Assembly (NCBI GenBank): GCA_947389015.1
Contig: CANDVA010000003.1
Location: 124,001 to 188,000, forward strand
DNA: 64,000 bases
From: an uncultured Clostridia bacterium
Lineage (GTDB): Bacteria > Bacillota > Clostridia > Oscillospirales > Ruminococcaceae
Direction of reading: 5' to 3'
In this document: positions 34,084 through 42,693 of the stretch, piece after piece
Layout of the letters: each line of letters begins with the position of its first letter
How positions within the stretch are numbered: the first letter of the stretch is position 1
The notes under the pieces: model-generated
Seen by the model: the letters and a program-made list of their open reading frames with translations, nothing else
Told to the model about the DNA's origin: nothing
Database searches by the model: none
Position numbers and translations under genes: made by a program

Positions 34084-35439
34084 ATGAAAATGGTAATAAT
34101 TGGCAACGGCAAGGCGGGAAGCGGCTTGGCTTCAATGCTCTCGAACGAGGGCCACGACGTTACAGTCATAGACATAAACGGCACGGCGCTTGAGAAAACT
34201 CAGAACACCGAGGATGTAATGTGTATCGAGGGCAACGGCATTGACGCGGACGTTCAGCGTGACGCGGCGGTAAACAAGGCGGGCATAGTCATAGCGGCGA
34301 CGCATTACGACGAGGTAAACCTGCTGTGCTGCCTTATCGCGAAAAAGCTTGGCGCGAAAAGGACTATCGCGAGGGTAAGAAATCCCGAATACCATAAGCA
34401 GATAGACTTTATAAGAGACGACCTCGGTCTGTCCATGGTAATAAATCCCGAGAGCATAACCGCCGACGAGATACTCAGAGTGCTGATAACCCCCGCAGCA
34501 GCCAAGGTCGAGGTATTTGAAAAGGGCAAAATGGAGCTCGTGGAGTATAAGATACCCGACAACTCGCCGATACTTGACCGCAGTCTGCTCGAAATTTATA
34601 AGCAAACGGGAATAAAGCTGCTGATATGCGCGGTTCAGCGTGACTCCGAGATATACATACCCGGCGGTAATTTCGTTCTCCGGCCGGGTGACAGGATAAG
34701 CATTGCGGCTACCCATAAAGACATCGAACGCTTTTTCAAGATGTGCGGCTCGATAAAGGACAAGGTAAAGTCTTGCATTATCGTCGGCGGCGGCAGGATA
34801 AGCTATTATCTCACGAGAAGTCTGCTCGGAATGGGTATGCACGTCAAAATTATCGAGAAGGATTTGGACAACTGCAAACGGCTTGCTCAGCTTTTCCCGA
34901 AAGCATCGGTCATTCACGGAGACGGCACCGATCAGGATATGCTTGCCGAGGAGGGGATTCGCGACGCTGATGCGTTTGTCGCGGTTACGGGTATTGACGA
35001 GGAGAATATCATTATGTCGCTCTATGCGAAGAACAACTCCAACGCCAAGGTCGTCACCAAAGTAAACCGCGACAGCTATGTCGGCTTGACGGGACAGATA
35101 GGGCTTGACTGCATAATCTCCCCGAAGCATCTGGCTACAAGCTCCGTGCTTACATATGTGCGAAGTCTTGACAATACCGAAAGTAATATCGAAGCAATAT
35201 ATCACATAGTGGATAACCGCGTTGAGGCTGCGGAGTTCAAGATAAGGGAAAATATGCCTAGGATAATAGGCGTACCGCTTAAAGACCTTAAAATCAAGAA
35301 AAATATACTGATTTGTTCCGTAGTGAGAGGTCGTCAGGTGATGATCCCCGACGGAAGTACGACGATAGAGCTCGGCGATTCGGTCGTTGTCGTCTCAAAG
35401 GAGCATCGTTTCTCGGATATACGGGATATTTTGGAATAG
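34084..35439 (+). CDS. trkA: Trk potassium uptake regulatory subunit TrkA
   Basis: 451 residues with two RCK repeats. Each begins with a nucleotide-binding motif: I-I-G-N-G-K-A-G-S-G at the N-terminus and I-V-G-G-G-R-I-S at about 235. Each is followed by a V-I-D/I-I-E acid and a T-x-x-D/D-G-T-D region, plus a small TrkA_C domain. It gates the TrkH channel by binding NAD(H) or ATP. This is normally a chromosomal gene, yet it lies inside the integrated element. Its GC-rich codons contrast with the preceding operon. Confidence 0.93.
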   Translation: MKMVIIGNGKAGSGLASMLSNEGHDVTVIDINGTALEKTQNTEDVMCIEGNGIDADVQRDAAVNKAGIVIAATHYDEVNLLCCLIAKKLGAKRTIARVRNPEYHKQIDFIRDDLGLSMVINPESITADEILRVLITPAAAKVEVFEKGKMELVEYKIPDNSPILDRSLLEIYKQTGIKLLICAVQRDSEIYIPGGNFVLRPGDRISIAATHKDIERFFKMCGSIKDKVKSCIIVGGGRISYYLTRSLLGMGMHVKIIEKDLDNCKRLAQLFPKASVIHGDGTDQDMLAEEGIRDADAFVAVTGIDEENIIMSLYAKNNSNAKVVTKVNRDSYVGLTGQIGLDCIISPKHLATSSVLTYVRSLDNTESNIEAIYHIVDNRVEAAEFKIRENMPRIIGVPLKDLKIKKNILICSVVRGRQVMIPDGSTTIELGDSVVVVSKEHRFSDIRDILE

Positions 35440-35447
35440 AGGTGAAT

Positions 35448-35486
35448 ATGTCCGCTCGACTTTGCGGTCTTGCCGAAAAAGAATGA
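35448..35486 (+). CDS. Possible 12-codon leader peptide before trkH
   Basis: An ATG with GAGGTGAAT just upstream opens a frame M-S-A-R-L-C-G-L-A-E-K-E whose stop (TGA) overlaps the trkH ATG. TrkH itself has only a weak ribosome binding site, so reinitiation from this short frame may set TrkH level. It may equally be a chance frame. Confidence 0.3.
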   Translation: MSARLCGLAEKE

Positions 35487-36928
35487 ATAAGACTTTAGTT
35501 TTCCATTATTTGTCTAAAATGACTCTTGCAGGCTCGGCGCTGTTTTTGCTGCCTGCGGTCGTAAGCCTTTGCTATGGCGAATTCGACACCGTGCTGACAT
35601 TTGTGCTCGTCGGCGCGGGGCTTGCCGTGTTGTCTCTGCCGATGGCGTTTGTCAAGCCCAAGTCAAAGGATATGTACACCAAAGAGGGCTTGATAATAGT
35701 CGCTATGCTTTGGATAGCGTTTCCGCTGGCAGGTGCTGTGCCGTTTTACATAAGCGGGGAGATACCGCGTTTTATCGACGCTGTTTTTGAAAGCGTCTCG
35801 GGATTTACCACTACGGGTTCGACGATACTTGCGGACGTGGAGAGCCTGTCGCACGGTATGCTTTTCTGGCGCAGTTTTACTCACTGGATTGGCGGTATGG
35901 GAATACTGGTGTTCGCGTTGGCTGTTTTCCCGTCGTCAAAGGACTCGCTGTACCTGATGAGGGCGGAGTGTCCGGGTCCGCAGGTCGGGAAATTCGTCCC
36001 GAAGGGCAAGAACACGGCGATGTATATGTACGCTATGTACGGCGTGCTCACCGTAGTGACCGTAATATTGCTGTGCGCGGGAGGAATGCCGTTTTTCGAC
36101 AGCGTATGCCACGCGATGGGCACGGCGGGCACGGGCGGCTTCGGTATCAAGAACGCTGGTGTGGCGTTCTATAACTCCGCGTATATCGACGGCGTTATCA
36201 CGGTGATGATGATACTGTTCGGCGTGAATTTCAACATATTCTATTTCCTGCTGATAAGGCGCTTTAAGGACGTCGGCAAGAACCTCGAGCTGAGAGTATA
36301 CTTTATAATATTAGCCGCGGCGACGGTGTTGATAGGCGCTAATATTTATCCGATATACAAATCCGTCGGCGAGAGCTTCAGATACGCGGTTTTTCAGGTC
36401 GCTTCAATAATGACGACAACGGGCTTTGCCACCGCGGACTATAATTTGTGGCCCGCGTTCTCGCAGATGATACTGGTAATGCTTATGCTTGTCGGAGCGT
36501 GCGCGGGGTCTACGGGCGGAGGATTTAAAGTCCAGCGACTGATAATCATCTTCAAGAATGTCGGGAAGTATTTCAAGAAGCTGCTTCACCCGAAATCGGT
36601 AAGCCTTGTGACGAGCGAGGACAAGGCAATGGATACCGATACGGTTCACGGAGTGCATTGCTATCTCGGGATATATATGTTCCTGATGCTGGCGTCTATG
36701 CTGCTGCTCTCGATTGATAATCAGGATTTCGCGACTTCATTCACTGCTGTGGCGGCGTGCTTCAACAATATAGGTCCCGGAATAAGCAAGGTGGGACCGA
36801 TGGAGAATTTCTCGTTCTTTTCGGATTTCTCAAAATGCGTTCTGTCGCTGGATATGCTTTTCGGAAGACTGGAATGTCTGCCTATGATGATGCTGTTCGT
36901 TCCCGCGGTATGGAAGAAAAAGTTCTGA
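35483..36928 (+). CDS. trkH: Trk potassium uptake channel TrkH
   Basis: 481 residues from the ATG at 35483. Multiple membrane segments and the repeated selectivity-loop motifs of Trk/Ktr channels are seen: S-G-F-T-T-T-G-S-T, T-G-G-F-G near the second, T-T-T-G-F-A-T-A-D in the third and F-N-N-I-G-P-G in the fourth. H-W-I-G-G-M-G-I-L and G-S-T-G-G-G-F-K are conserved. It forms the K+ pathway with TrkA. The track's longer reading has no better start, and M-N-K fits the family N-terminus. Confidence 0.93.
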   Translation: MNKTLVFHYLSKMTLAGSALFLLPAVVSLCYGEFDTVLTFVLVGAGLAVLSLPMAFVKPKSKDMYTKEGLIIVAMLWIAFPLAGAVPFYISGEIPRFIDAVFESVSGFTTTGSTILADVESLSHGMLFWRSFTHWIGGMGILVFALAVFPSSKDSLYLMRAECPGPQVGKFVPKGKNTAMYMYAMYGVLTVVTVILLCAGGMPFFDSVCHAMGTAGTGGFGIKNAGVAFYNSAYIDGVITVMMILFGVNFNIFYFLLIRRFKDVGKNLELRVYFIILAAATVLIGANIYPIYKSVGESFRYAVFQVASIMTTTGFATADYNLWPAFSQMILVMLMLVGACAGSTGGGFKVQRLIIIFKNVGKYFKKLLHPKSVSLVTSEDKAMDTDTVHGVHCYLGIYMFLMLASMLLLSIDNQDFATSFTAVAACFNNIGPGISKVGPMENFSFFSDFSKCVLSLDMLFGRLECLPMMMLFVPAVWKKKF

Positions 36929-36933
36929 AAAAA

Positions 36934-36968
36934 GCCTGCACGTTTATCGCGTGCAGGCTCGTTTTTTC
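36934..36968 (+). terminator. Terminator after trkH
   Basis: GCCTGCACG / CGTGCAGGC stem (9 bp), 7-nt loop, then TCGTTTTTTC. Confidence 0.85.
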
Positions 36969-37019
36969 TTTACAGTGTGCGGAAGCTTCAATGCTGAACG
37001 AATATAAAAGCAAGATGTA

Positions 37020-37057
37020 AAAACTCCGGACACGATACAAACCGTGTTCGGAGTTTT
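37020..37057. terminator. Terminator at the 3' end of the histidine kinase gene
   Basis: AAACTCCGGACACG / CGTGTTCGGAGTTT stem (14 bp with one G-U) flanked by A- and T-runs, so it can act in both directions; it sits 10 nt past the kinase stop. Confidence 0.8.
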
Positions 37058-37066
37058 TATCGGATT

Positions 37067-39148
37067 TTAAGTTTTCCGGTCGAGAACGTCTGCGATAAGC
37101 GACAGCAGATATTCCATATTGAGGGGTTTTGGCGCGTGTGCGTCCATTCCCGATTCGATCGCCTTTTTTTTGTCCTCGGCGTATGTATTGGCAGAGAGAG
37201 CTATTATCGGTATATCCGCCCGCGCCCCGTTAAGCGCGCGTATTGCGCGGGTTGCTTCGTAGCCGTTCATGCGCGGCATCTGTATATCCATTAGGATCAA
37301 GTTGAAATAGTCCGCGTCGGCTTCCTTAACCATTTCCACGGCAACGTCTCCATCGGACGCGGTCTCAACGATAAAGCCTTCCACGGTGAGCAGCTCCTCG
37401 GCGATCTCGCAGTTGATATCGTTATCCTCCACGAGCAATATGCGCATACCTTCAAGCGTTACCGGCTCGTTCGATTTTACGATAGCGGGGCTTTCGGCGT
37501 TTTCAAGCTGCTTTAGAGTGACCGTTACGGTAAAGCGGCTGCCTTCGTTTTGACGGCTCATCACGGATATTTCGCCGCCCATGAGGTCGACGAGATTTTT
37601 CACCACTGTCATTCCCAGACCGCTGCCGAGAACTCCGCTTTGAGTGGTGTTGTTTTCCCTCGCAAACGGCTCGAACAGGCGATCCATAAATTCCTCGGAA
37701 ATTCCGCTGCCCGTATCTTCCACGGTGAAAACATATTTCCCGTAGCCGTCGGTATGCTGCTGTTCCTCGGCGCGGAGAATAACGTATCCGCCGTTTTCGG
37801 TATACTTTGCGGCGTTGTCGAGAAGCTGTGCAAGCACCTCGGTAAGACGAGTGAAATCAGCGAGCACGTTTGGGTGAACGATCCGAGACCTGTCGATTTT
37901 AAAGTGCAGATCCTTGGCGTTCATTTCGGGGAGCACAGTCTTTTCGGTCTCATCGAGCATATCGGCGAGACTGCCCTCGATCTCCGCGAGCACCGCTTTT
38001 CCCGACTCCATACGAGTGACCTCGAGCGCCTCGCTTACGATAGTAAGCAGCTGATTTCCCGAAGCGCGTATTTTTTCAAGGTATTCCTCGGTTTTCTCAC
38101 GGTCGCCGACGTGCATTTTAATAAGGTCGGCAAAGCCGAGAATGGCGTTGAGCGGGGTCTTGATATCGTGCGACATATTCGCGAGGAACGTACTTTTCGC
38201 GATAGCCGCGGTCTGCGCCTGGCGGAGCGTATCGTTCAGGAACTTGCGGCGGTCGGACTGCTCTGTGATATCCTTTACGATAATAAGCGCGCCCGTTGTA
38301 CCGTCTGCGACGCTTTTTCCAAGCAGTACCACATAGTGCAGCAGATGAGTTTTTCCGAGCTTGTCCGCGGCATGTCTGTCGTAGACTTGCTCAAGTTCGC
38401 CGTTTTCACAGCATTTCATCAAGCGTCCGAGATCGAAAAACTCTAAGTAGTCGTGCCGGTCGGCAGGAGATATGAGCTCGGAGGCTATTTTGATGAAATC
38501 GGTGAAACGAGTGCCGTCGAGACTGCCCTGCGAGCGTATTATATCGGACACGGGGAAGATATTGTTTTCGCCTGCCTGGGTGACGGCTGTGACGAACCTG
38601 TTTTCGGATAAGCTAACCTCGTAAAAGAACAGCGCGTCGTAAAGTATCGCCTTGCGGTATTGGCTCTCCCGCGCGGATATCCGAAGAAGGGTCTCGTTTG
38701 CGCGTTCAAGGCGCTCCATGCGCTTTTTCATAAGCTCGGTGTTGTCGACGATAAAAACGTAAAATATATCCCCGAACGCCTCAGTATGCGTAAAGCGTCC
38801 ATAGTCGGCTATCCAGCGCGTGGAACCGTCCTTCTGCTTTATACGGTATTCCACATAGTCGGTTTTTTCGACGCTGTTGGATATCTGTTCGGCAATGCTT
38901 TTTTCAACGTTATCTATATCGTCCGGGTGAACCATTCCGCGGAATGAATTCCCCGTAAGCTCGACGAATTCTTTTAAGGTATCACAGCCGAAAATTTTCA
39001 GGGCCGCCCTGTTGAGGTGAAGTATTTCCTCGCTCTCGTCTGCGCGGTACGCGAAAAATCCCCCGGGCATCTGTTCCACAAAATCGCGGAAAAAGTCGTC
39101 CGAATTTTCGCTCAGGGCTTTCATAAATTTTTTTAAGCTGTTTTCCAT
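37067..39148 (-). CDS. Hybrid sensor histidine kinase with PAS and receiver domains
   Basis: 693 residues without membrane spans. A PAS domain (about 20-150, with the M-V-H-P-D-D motif) and a second PAS-like region (about 165-300) come first. They are followed by the HisKA dimer (F-L-A-N-M-S-H-D-I-K-T-P-L-N-A, His near 325) and HATPase (Q-L-L-D-N-A-A-K-Y, D-T-G-S-G-I, G-S-G-L-G-M). A C-terminal receiver (V-E-D-N-D-I-N, phospho-Asp in L-M-D-I-Q-M-P, K-P) completes it. It is a cytoplasmic phosphorelay kinase with no output partner visible. It is transcribed against its neighbours. The signal is unknown. Confidence 0.92.
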   Translation of the reverse strand: MENSLKKFMKALSENSDDFFRDFVEQMPGGFFAYRADESEEILHLNRAALKIFGCDTLKEFVELTGNSFRGMVHPDDIDNVEKSIAEQISNSVEKTDYVEYRIKQKDGSTRWIADYGRFTHTEAFGDIFYVFIVDNTELMKKRMERLERANETLLRISARESQYRKAILYDALFFYEVSLSENRFVTAVTQAGENNIFPVSDIIRSQGSLDGTRFTDFIKIASELISPADRHDYLEFFDLGRLMKCCENGELEQVYDRHAADKLGKTHLLHYVVLLGKSVADGTTGALIIVKDITEQSDRRKFLNDTLRQAQTAAIAKSTFLANMSHDIKTPLNAILGFADLIKMHVGDREKTEEYLEKIRASGNQLLTIVSEALEVTRMESGKAVLAEIEGSLADMLDETEKTVLPEMNAKDLHFKIDRSRIVHPNVLADFTRLTEVLAQLLDNAAKYTENGGYVILRAEEQQHTDGYGKYVFTVEDTGSGISEEFMDRLFEPFARENNTTQSGVLGSGLGMTVVKNLVDLMGGEISVMSRQNEGSRFTVTVTLKQLENAESPAIVKSNEPVTLEGMRILLVEDNDINCEIAEELLTVEGFIVETASDGDVAVEMVKEADADYFNLILMDIQMPRMNGYEATRAIRALNGARADIPIIALSANTYAEDKKKAIESGMDAHAPKPLNMEYLLSLIADVLDRKT

Positions 39149-39273
39149 AAACCCTTCCTCCGAAGATCAATTTGAATGTTGGGGATTGTTTATATTTTAC
39201 AACATATTTATAAATTTTGCAAGTGGTTTTTATAACTTTGTGGAATTTATTGGGAATTTGTATAGGAGCAAAT

Positions 39274-39302
39274 TTGATTTTTTCGGGAAAATATTGTATA
39301 AT
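39274..39302 (+). promoter_or_regulatory. Sigma-A type promoter for the aldo/keto reductase
   Basis: TTGATT and TATAAT with 17-nt spacing, 52 nt before the start codon. Confidence 0.75.
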
Positions 39303-39354
39303 AACAATGAGGCGCTGTCAATGCGCGGATAAATATACGATTTGGAGGTCAAAT

Positions 39355-40299
39355 ATGAACGAAAAAACACCAAAGCTTGCTCTCGGAGCATGGTCATGGG
39401 GTACGGGAAACGCGGGCGGAGATGCGGTTTTCGGTAATCATCTTTCGGCGGAGGATTTAAAACCCGTATTCGCCAAGGCAATGGAGCACGGACTAAACCT
39501 CTGGGATACCGCGCCCGTATACGGCGACGGCAGCTCGGAGACGATACTCGGCGGCTTTATCCGTGACATGGACAGGCGGGATATCATCATTTCCACCAAG
39601 TTTACGCCGCATATCGCGGGTGCTTCTCCGAGCGCGGCGCGAGAGATGCTGGAGGGCAGTCTCGGACGCCTGAACACGGATTATGTCGACATTTACTGGA
39701 TACACAATCCCAACGACGTAGAGCGCTTTACTCCCATGCTCATACCGCTTGCGAAGGAGGGGCTTATCAAGTCGATAGGCGTGTCCAACCACAACCTCGC
39801 CGAGATAAAGCGCGTACGGGAGATACTTGGCACGGAGGGTCTGCGGCTTTCCGCGGTACAGAACCATTACAGCCTGCTTCACCGTTCGTCCGAGCGTGCG
39901 GGTATCCTCGACTATTGCAGGGAAAATAAGATCACGTTCTTTTCGTATATGGTGCTGGAGCAGGGCGCGCTTACGGGAAAATTCGATCTTGCCCACCCAT
40001 TCCCCGAGGGCAGCTCCCGCGCTAAAACTTATAACGGTATGCTGACTGAGTTGGAGACTCTGATCGAGGAAATGCACCGTATCGGAGAACGTCACGGCGC
40101 AAGCCCCGCGCAGATAGCTGTCGCATGGGCGAGGTCAAAGGGAACGCTTCCGATAATCGGAGTGACAAAGGTAGGTCAGGCGGAGGAAGCGGCAAAGACG
40201 GCGGAGATGGTTCTCGCCGCCGAGGAAATATCTTCTCTCGAGGAGCTGGCCGACCAAACGGGAGTAAGCACCCTGCGCGGCTGGGAAAGAGAGATGTAA
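39355..40299 (+). CDS. Aldo/keto reductase
   Basis: 314 residues of the AKR barrel. D-T-A-P-V-Y-G carries the catalytic Asp and Tyr, S-T-K-F-T-P the Lys, and I-H-N-P-N-D replaces the usual active-site His context. S-N-H-N, S-A-V-Q-N-H-Y-S-L-L and the C-terminal G-V-T-K-V-G-Q-A-E-E cofactor loop are present. These NADPH enzymes reduce aldehydes and ketones; the substrate is unknown. GGAGG lies 8 nt before the ATG, so the long upstream frame is not used. Confidence 0.88.
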   Translation: MNEKTPKLALGAWSWGTGNAGGDAVFGNHLSAEDLKPVFAKAMEHGLNLWDTAPVYGDGSSETILGGFIRDMDRRDIIISTKFTPHIAGASPSAAREMLEGSLGRLNTDYVDIYWIHNPNDVERFTPMLIPLAKEGLIKSIGVSNHNLAEIKRVREILGTEGLRLSAVQNHYSLLHRSSERAGILDYCRENKITFFSYMVLEQGALTGKFDLAHPFPEGSSRAKTYNGMLTELETLIEEMHRIGERHGASPAQIAVAWARSKGTLPIIGVTKVGQAEEAAKTAEMVLAAEEISSLEELADQTGVSTLRGWEREM

Positions 40300-40344
40300 T
40301 TTCCGCAAAAGTCACTATTGTCCATAATAATATCGTTTTTTTGC

Positions 40345-40373
40345 TTGCAGAATTATTGCTTATATTGTATAAT
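40345..40373 (+). promoter_or_regulatory. Sigma-A type promoter for the phosphofructokinase gene
   Basis: TTGCAG and TATAAT with 17-nt spacing; leaves a leader of about 145 nt before the start codon. Confidence 0.7.
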
Positions 40374-40432
40374 AAAATTATTAAGTAATCGTATACATTG
40401 GCGTTAAAAAACAATCTGCGGACGAAGCAGGA

Positions 40433-40501
40433 GCAAAACTCGCAAGCAAGCGTTATTGCCGAAGCGGAAAGCGGGCAATGTCGATCGGTGCGAGGTTTTG
40501 T
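40433..40501 (+). promoter_or_regulatory. Structured leader upstream of phosphofructokinase
   Basis: GCAAAACTCGCA pairs with TGCGAGGTTTTGT (one bulged base), enclosing an inner ATTGCC / GGCAAT hairpin. The layout, the GAGCAAAA opening and the position just ahead of GATAGGAGG copy the leader at 4838-4902. It may be a shared regulatory RNA or a repeat. Confidence 0.45.
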
Positions 40502-40524
40502 CTTTTGGATAGGAGGATATATCT

Positions 40525-41751
40525 ATGGCTTTGGGAAATGTTATTGTCGGGCAGTCGGGCGGACCTACCTCGGTCATCAATTCAAGCCTTGTGGGTGTGT
40601 TCAAGACCGCAAAGGACGCGGGCTGTCCTCATGTTTACGGTATGCGCAACGGTATTGAGGGGCTTTTGCAGGAGCATTATGTCGACCTTGCGGAATATGT
40701 GCGCAGCGATCTCGATATCGAGCTGCTGAAGCGCACGCCGTCGTCGTTTCTCGGAACCTGCCGTTACAAGCTCCCCGACTTCGCAAAGGACGAGGATACT
40801 TATAAGAAGATATTTGCTATCCTTAAGAAAATGGATATCAAGCACTTTTTCTATATCGGCGGCAACGATTCAATGGATACTATCGACAAGCTGTCGAAAT
40901 ACGCCGATATCATAAAGAGCGACATTACGTTTATCGGCGTTCCCAAGACTATCGATAACGATCTTGCGATGACCGATCACACTCCGGGCTACGGCAGCGC
41001 GGCGAAGTATATTGCATCGGCAATGAAAGAGATAATCCGCGACGCGAACACCTACCCGAACGAGTCGGTCAACATTGTCGAAATAATGGGACGTGACGCG
41101 GGCTGGCTCACCTGCGCGGCTACGCTGTCGCGTTCGGAGGACTGTGCGGGTCCCGATATAATCTGTCTGCCCGAGACGGTTTTCGATTACGATAACTTTA
41201 TCAATAAGATCAACGAGGCGCGTTCGCGGAAAAAGGTCATTACGATCGCAGTATCCGAGGGTATCAAGACCGCCGACGGAAAGTACGTCTGTGAGGCGAA
41301 CAGAAAGGCTATGCGCGAGGACGCGTTCGGTCATAAGGCGCTGGGCGGTACCGCGCTTTATCTCGCGGACTTTATCGGCGCGGAGCTTGGAATAAAGAAC
41401 AGAGGTATCGTGTTCTCGACATTACAGCGGTGCGCGTCGCATATCGTTTCCCGCCGTGATATCACCGAGGCGTTCACCGCGGGTGCTGACGGAGTTCAGC
41501 TCGCGCTGAACGGCGAAACGGGAAAGATGATCGTTTTCGAGAGAATATCCAATAATCCTTATCAGTTAAAGACAGGATCCTGCCCCGCTTCCGCGGTTGC
41601 CAACGTTGAAAAGCTTGTCCCCAAGGAATGGATAATCAACGACGGAACCTATGTTTCAAAGGAGTTCTTTGAGTATGCACGTCCACTGATAATCGGCGAG
41701 CTTTCGCCGTTTATGGTAGACGGTCTGCCCAGGCACCTGTTTATTGATTGA
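40525..41751 (+). CDS. Pyrophosphate-dependent 6-phosphofructokinase
   Basis: 408 residues of the PFK fold. G-Q-S-G-G-P-T-S at the N-terminus, G-G-N-D-S-M in the phosphate site and P-K-T-I-D-N-D in the catalytic loop. The Asp in G-G-N-D-S and the Lys in P-K-T-I-D-N-D mark PPi-dependent enzymes (ATP-PFKs carry Gly at both places). M-G-R-D-A-G-W binds fructose-6-phosphate. It runs glycolysis reversibly with pyrophosphate, common in anaerobic Clostridia. It is unexpected inside an integrated element. AGGAGG precedes the ATG. Confidence 0.93.
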   Translation: MALGNVIVGQSGGPTSVINSSLVGVFKTAKDAGCPHVYGMRNGIEGLLQEHYVDLAEYVRSDLDIELLKRTPSSFLGTCRYKLPDFAKDEDTYKKIFAILKKMDIKHFFYIGGNDSMDTIDKLSKYADIIKSDITFIGVPKTIDNDLAMTDHTPGYGSAAKYIASAMKEIIRDANTYPNESVNIVEIMGRDAGWLTCAATLSRSEDCAGPDIICLPETVFDYDNFINKINEARSRKKVITIAVSEGIKTADGKYVCEANRKAMREDAFGHKALGGTALYLADFIGAELGIKNRGIVFSTLQRCASHIVSRRDITEAFTAGADGVQLALNGETGKMIVFERISNNPYQLKTGSCPASAVANVEKLVPKEWIINDGTYVSKEFFEYARPLIIGELSPFMVDGLPRHLFID

Positions 41752-41766
41752 CTGCCTAAGATTTTG

Positions 41767-41807
41767 CTCCCCCTTGCCGTTTCCTCTCGGCGGGGGGAGT
41801 TTTTTTA
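41767..41807 (+). terminator. Terminator after phosphofructokinase
   Basis: CTCCCCC...GCCG with CGGC...GGGGGAG, followed by eight T residues. Confidence 0.85.
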
Positions 41808-41881
41808 CGGTCAAGAAATAATAAAAAAAACGCTCTGATTGTTCAGATTGTTTTTTTACAGGAAACCAAAAGTTTACTTTC

Positions 41882-41910
41882 TTTACATTTTTTGTTAGAT
41901 ATGTTATAAT
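41882..41910 (+). promoter_or_regulatory. Sigma-A type promoter of the small DUF6514-like gene
   Basis: TTTACA and TATAAT with 17-nt spacing, 50 nt before the TTG start. Confidence 0.7.
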
Positions 41911-41960
41911 TATCTACGGGCAGAGAAATTTGCAATTTTAATCCCGGAGGATATATAATT

Positions 41961-42161
41961 TTGTGGCAAATTGTATTCGGCACGGCAGTGACCGAGGACG
42001 GTAAGCAGGTCGAGACATACGGTTTGAAATGTAATTCAACCGTGATCGGCGACATCACGACCAACAAGCAAGACATAACAGAGTTTGCTGAGCAGCTTAA
42101 CCGTCTCGGCGCGTCGGAAATTCACGCGTATGAATTGGTGGAAAATTTTCTGGGGAAGTAA
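41961..42161 (+). CDS. Small cytoplasmic protein, DUF6514-like
   Basis: 66 residues, starting at TTG with GGAGG 11 nt upstream. The pattern T-Y-G-L-K-C, then I-G-D-I-T-T-N, then F-A-E-Q-L-N-R-L, then I-H-A-Y-E-L-V-E-N-F-L resembles short clostridial proteins of DUF6514, whose function is unknown. It has its own promoter and a weak hairpin terminator. The family call is from memory of the motif spacing and could be wrong; that it is a real gene is more certain. Confidence 0.55.
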   Translation: MWQIVFGTAVTEDGKQVETYGLKCNSTVIGDITTNKQDITEFAEQLNRLGASEIHAYELVENFLGK

Positions 42162-42529
42162 AAGATTGTACAACTGCATAGCAATTGCCGCTTTAGGGGA
42201 AGCGGTTTTTGTGTTTTGGGGTAAAAAATGTGCGAAAGGACCGAAAAGCTGCGAAGCAGTATGTATAAAGAAACCCGTTTGGAGCTCTGTGTAATATCAT
42301 ATAATTGCGATGGATTTTACGATCCATCGCATTTTTTTTGAGAGGTAAAACTGCTAACTCCGCCTCTTTTAGGAGAGGGCATTGGAATGTCGTCGGAATA
42401 ATCTAAGACCGTAGTTAATATAAATATCATAGCTGCCGTTTAAAGGGGCTTGGCGTTCACAATTGCTATATAACGCAAGAGCAATAAAAATGTTCGCATT
42501 GAATCGCTTGATCGGAGGGGGACTGTCCT
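42162..42529 (+). other. Intergenic region with two terminators, upstream of the recombinase operon
   Basis: A CCGCTT / AAGCGG hairpin with TTTTT at 42188-42210 ends the small gene. A much stronger one, TGCGATGGAT / ATCCATCGCA followed by eight T residues, is at 42306-42339; what it terminates is unclear. Between 42340 and 42529 must lie the recombinase promoter, but I see no pair of boxes with good spacing. Confidence 0.7.
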
Positions 42530-42670
42530 ATGGCGTCTTATCAAGTTGTACATACCGTAAATTCACCGAGCACAAATAAAGATGATGTTAAGCTCGCAGC
42601 TGCTCGTGCGTTATACGCCGAGCTGCTGAAATATTACAAAACAAAAGCGGCGCAGGCAAGATCCGCCTGA
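42530..42670 (+). CDS. 46-residue protein upstream of the serine recombinase
   Basis: A short gene with a strong CGGAGGGGG ribosome binding site. The protein starts M-A-S-Y-Q-V-V-H-T-V-N-S-P-S-T-N, then forms one long basic-amphipathic helix (V-K-L-A-A-A-R-A-L-Y-A-E-L-L-K-Y-Y-K-T-K). It ends 23 nt before the recombinase start, so the two are one operon. I do not recognise a family. Small basic partners encoded by serine integrase genes can act as directionality factors, which makes this a candidate for controlling excision (inference only). Confidence 0.65.
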   Translation: MASYQVVHTVNSPSTNKDDVKLAAARALYAELLKYYKTKAAQARSA

Positions 42671-42693
42671 CCGCCGATAAGGGAAGTGAAAAT

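Noticed and set aside
34132-35205. 357-codon leftward frame opposite trkA
   Set aside because: Antisense shadow of trkA; no ribosome binding site, and its product has no recognisable motifs.
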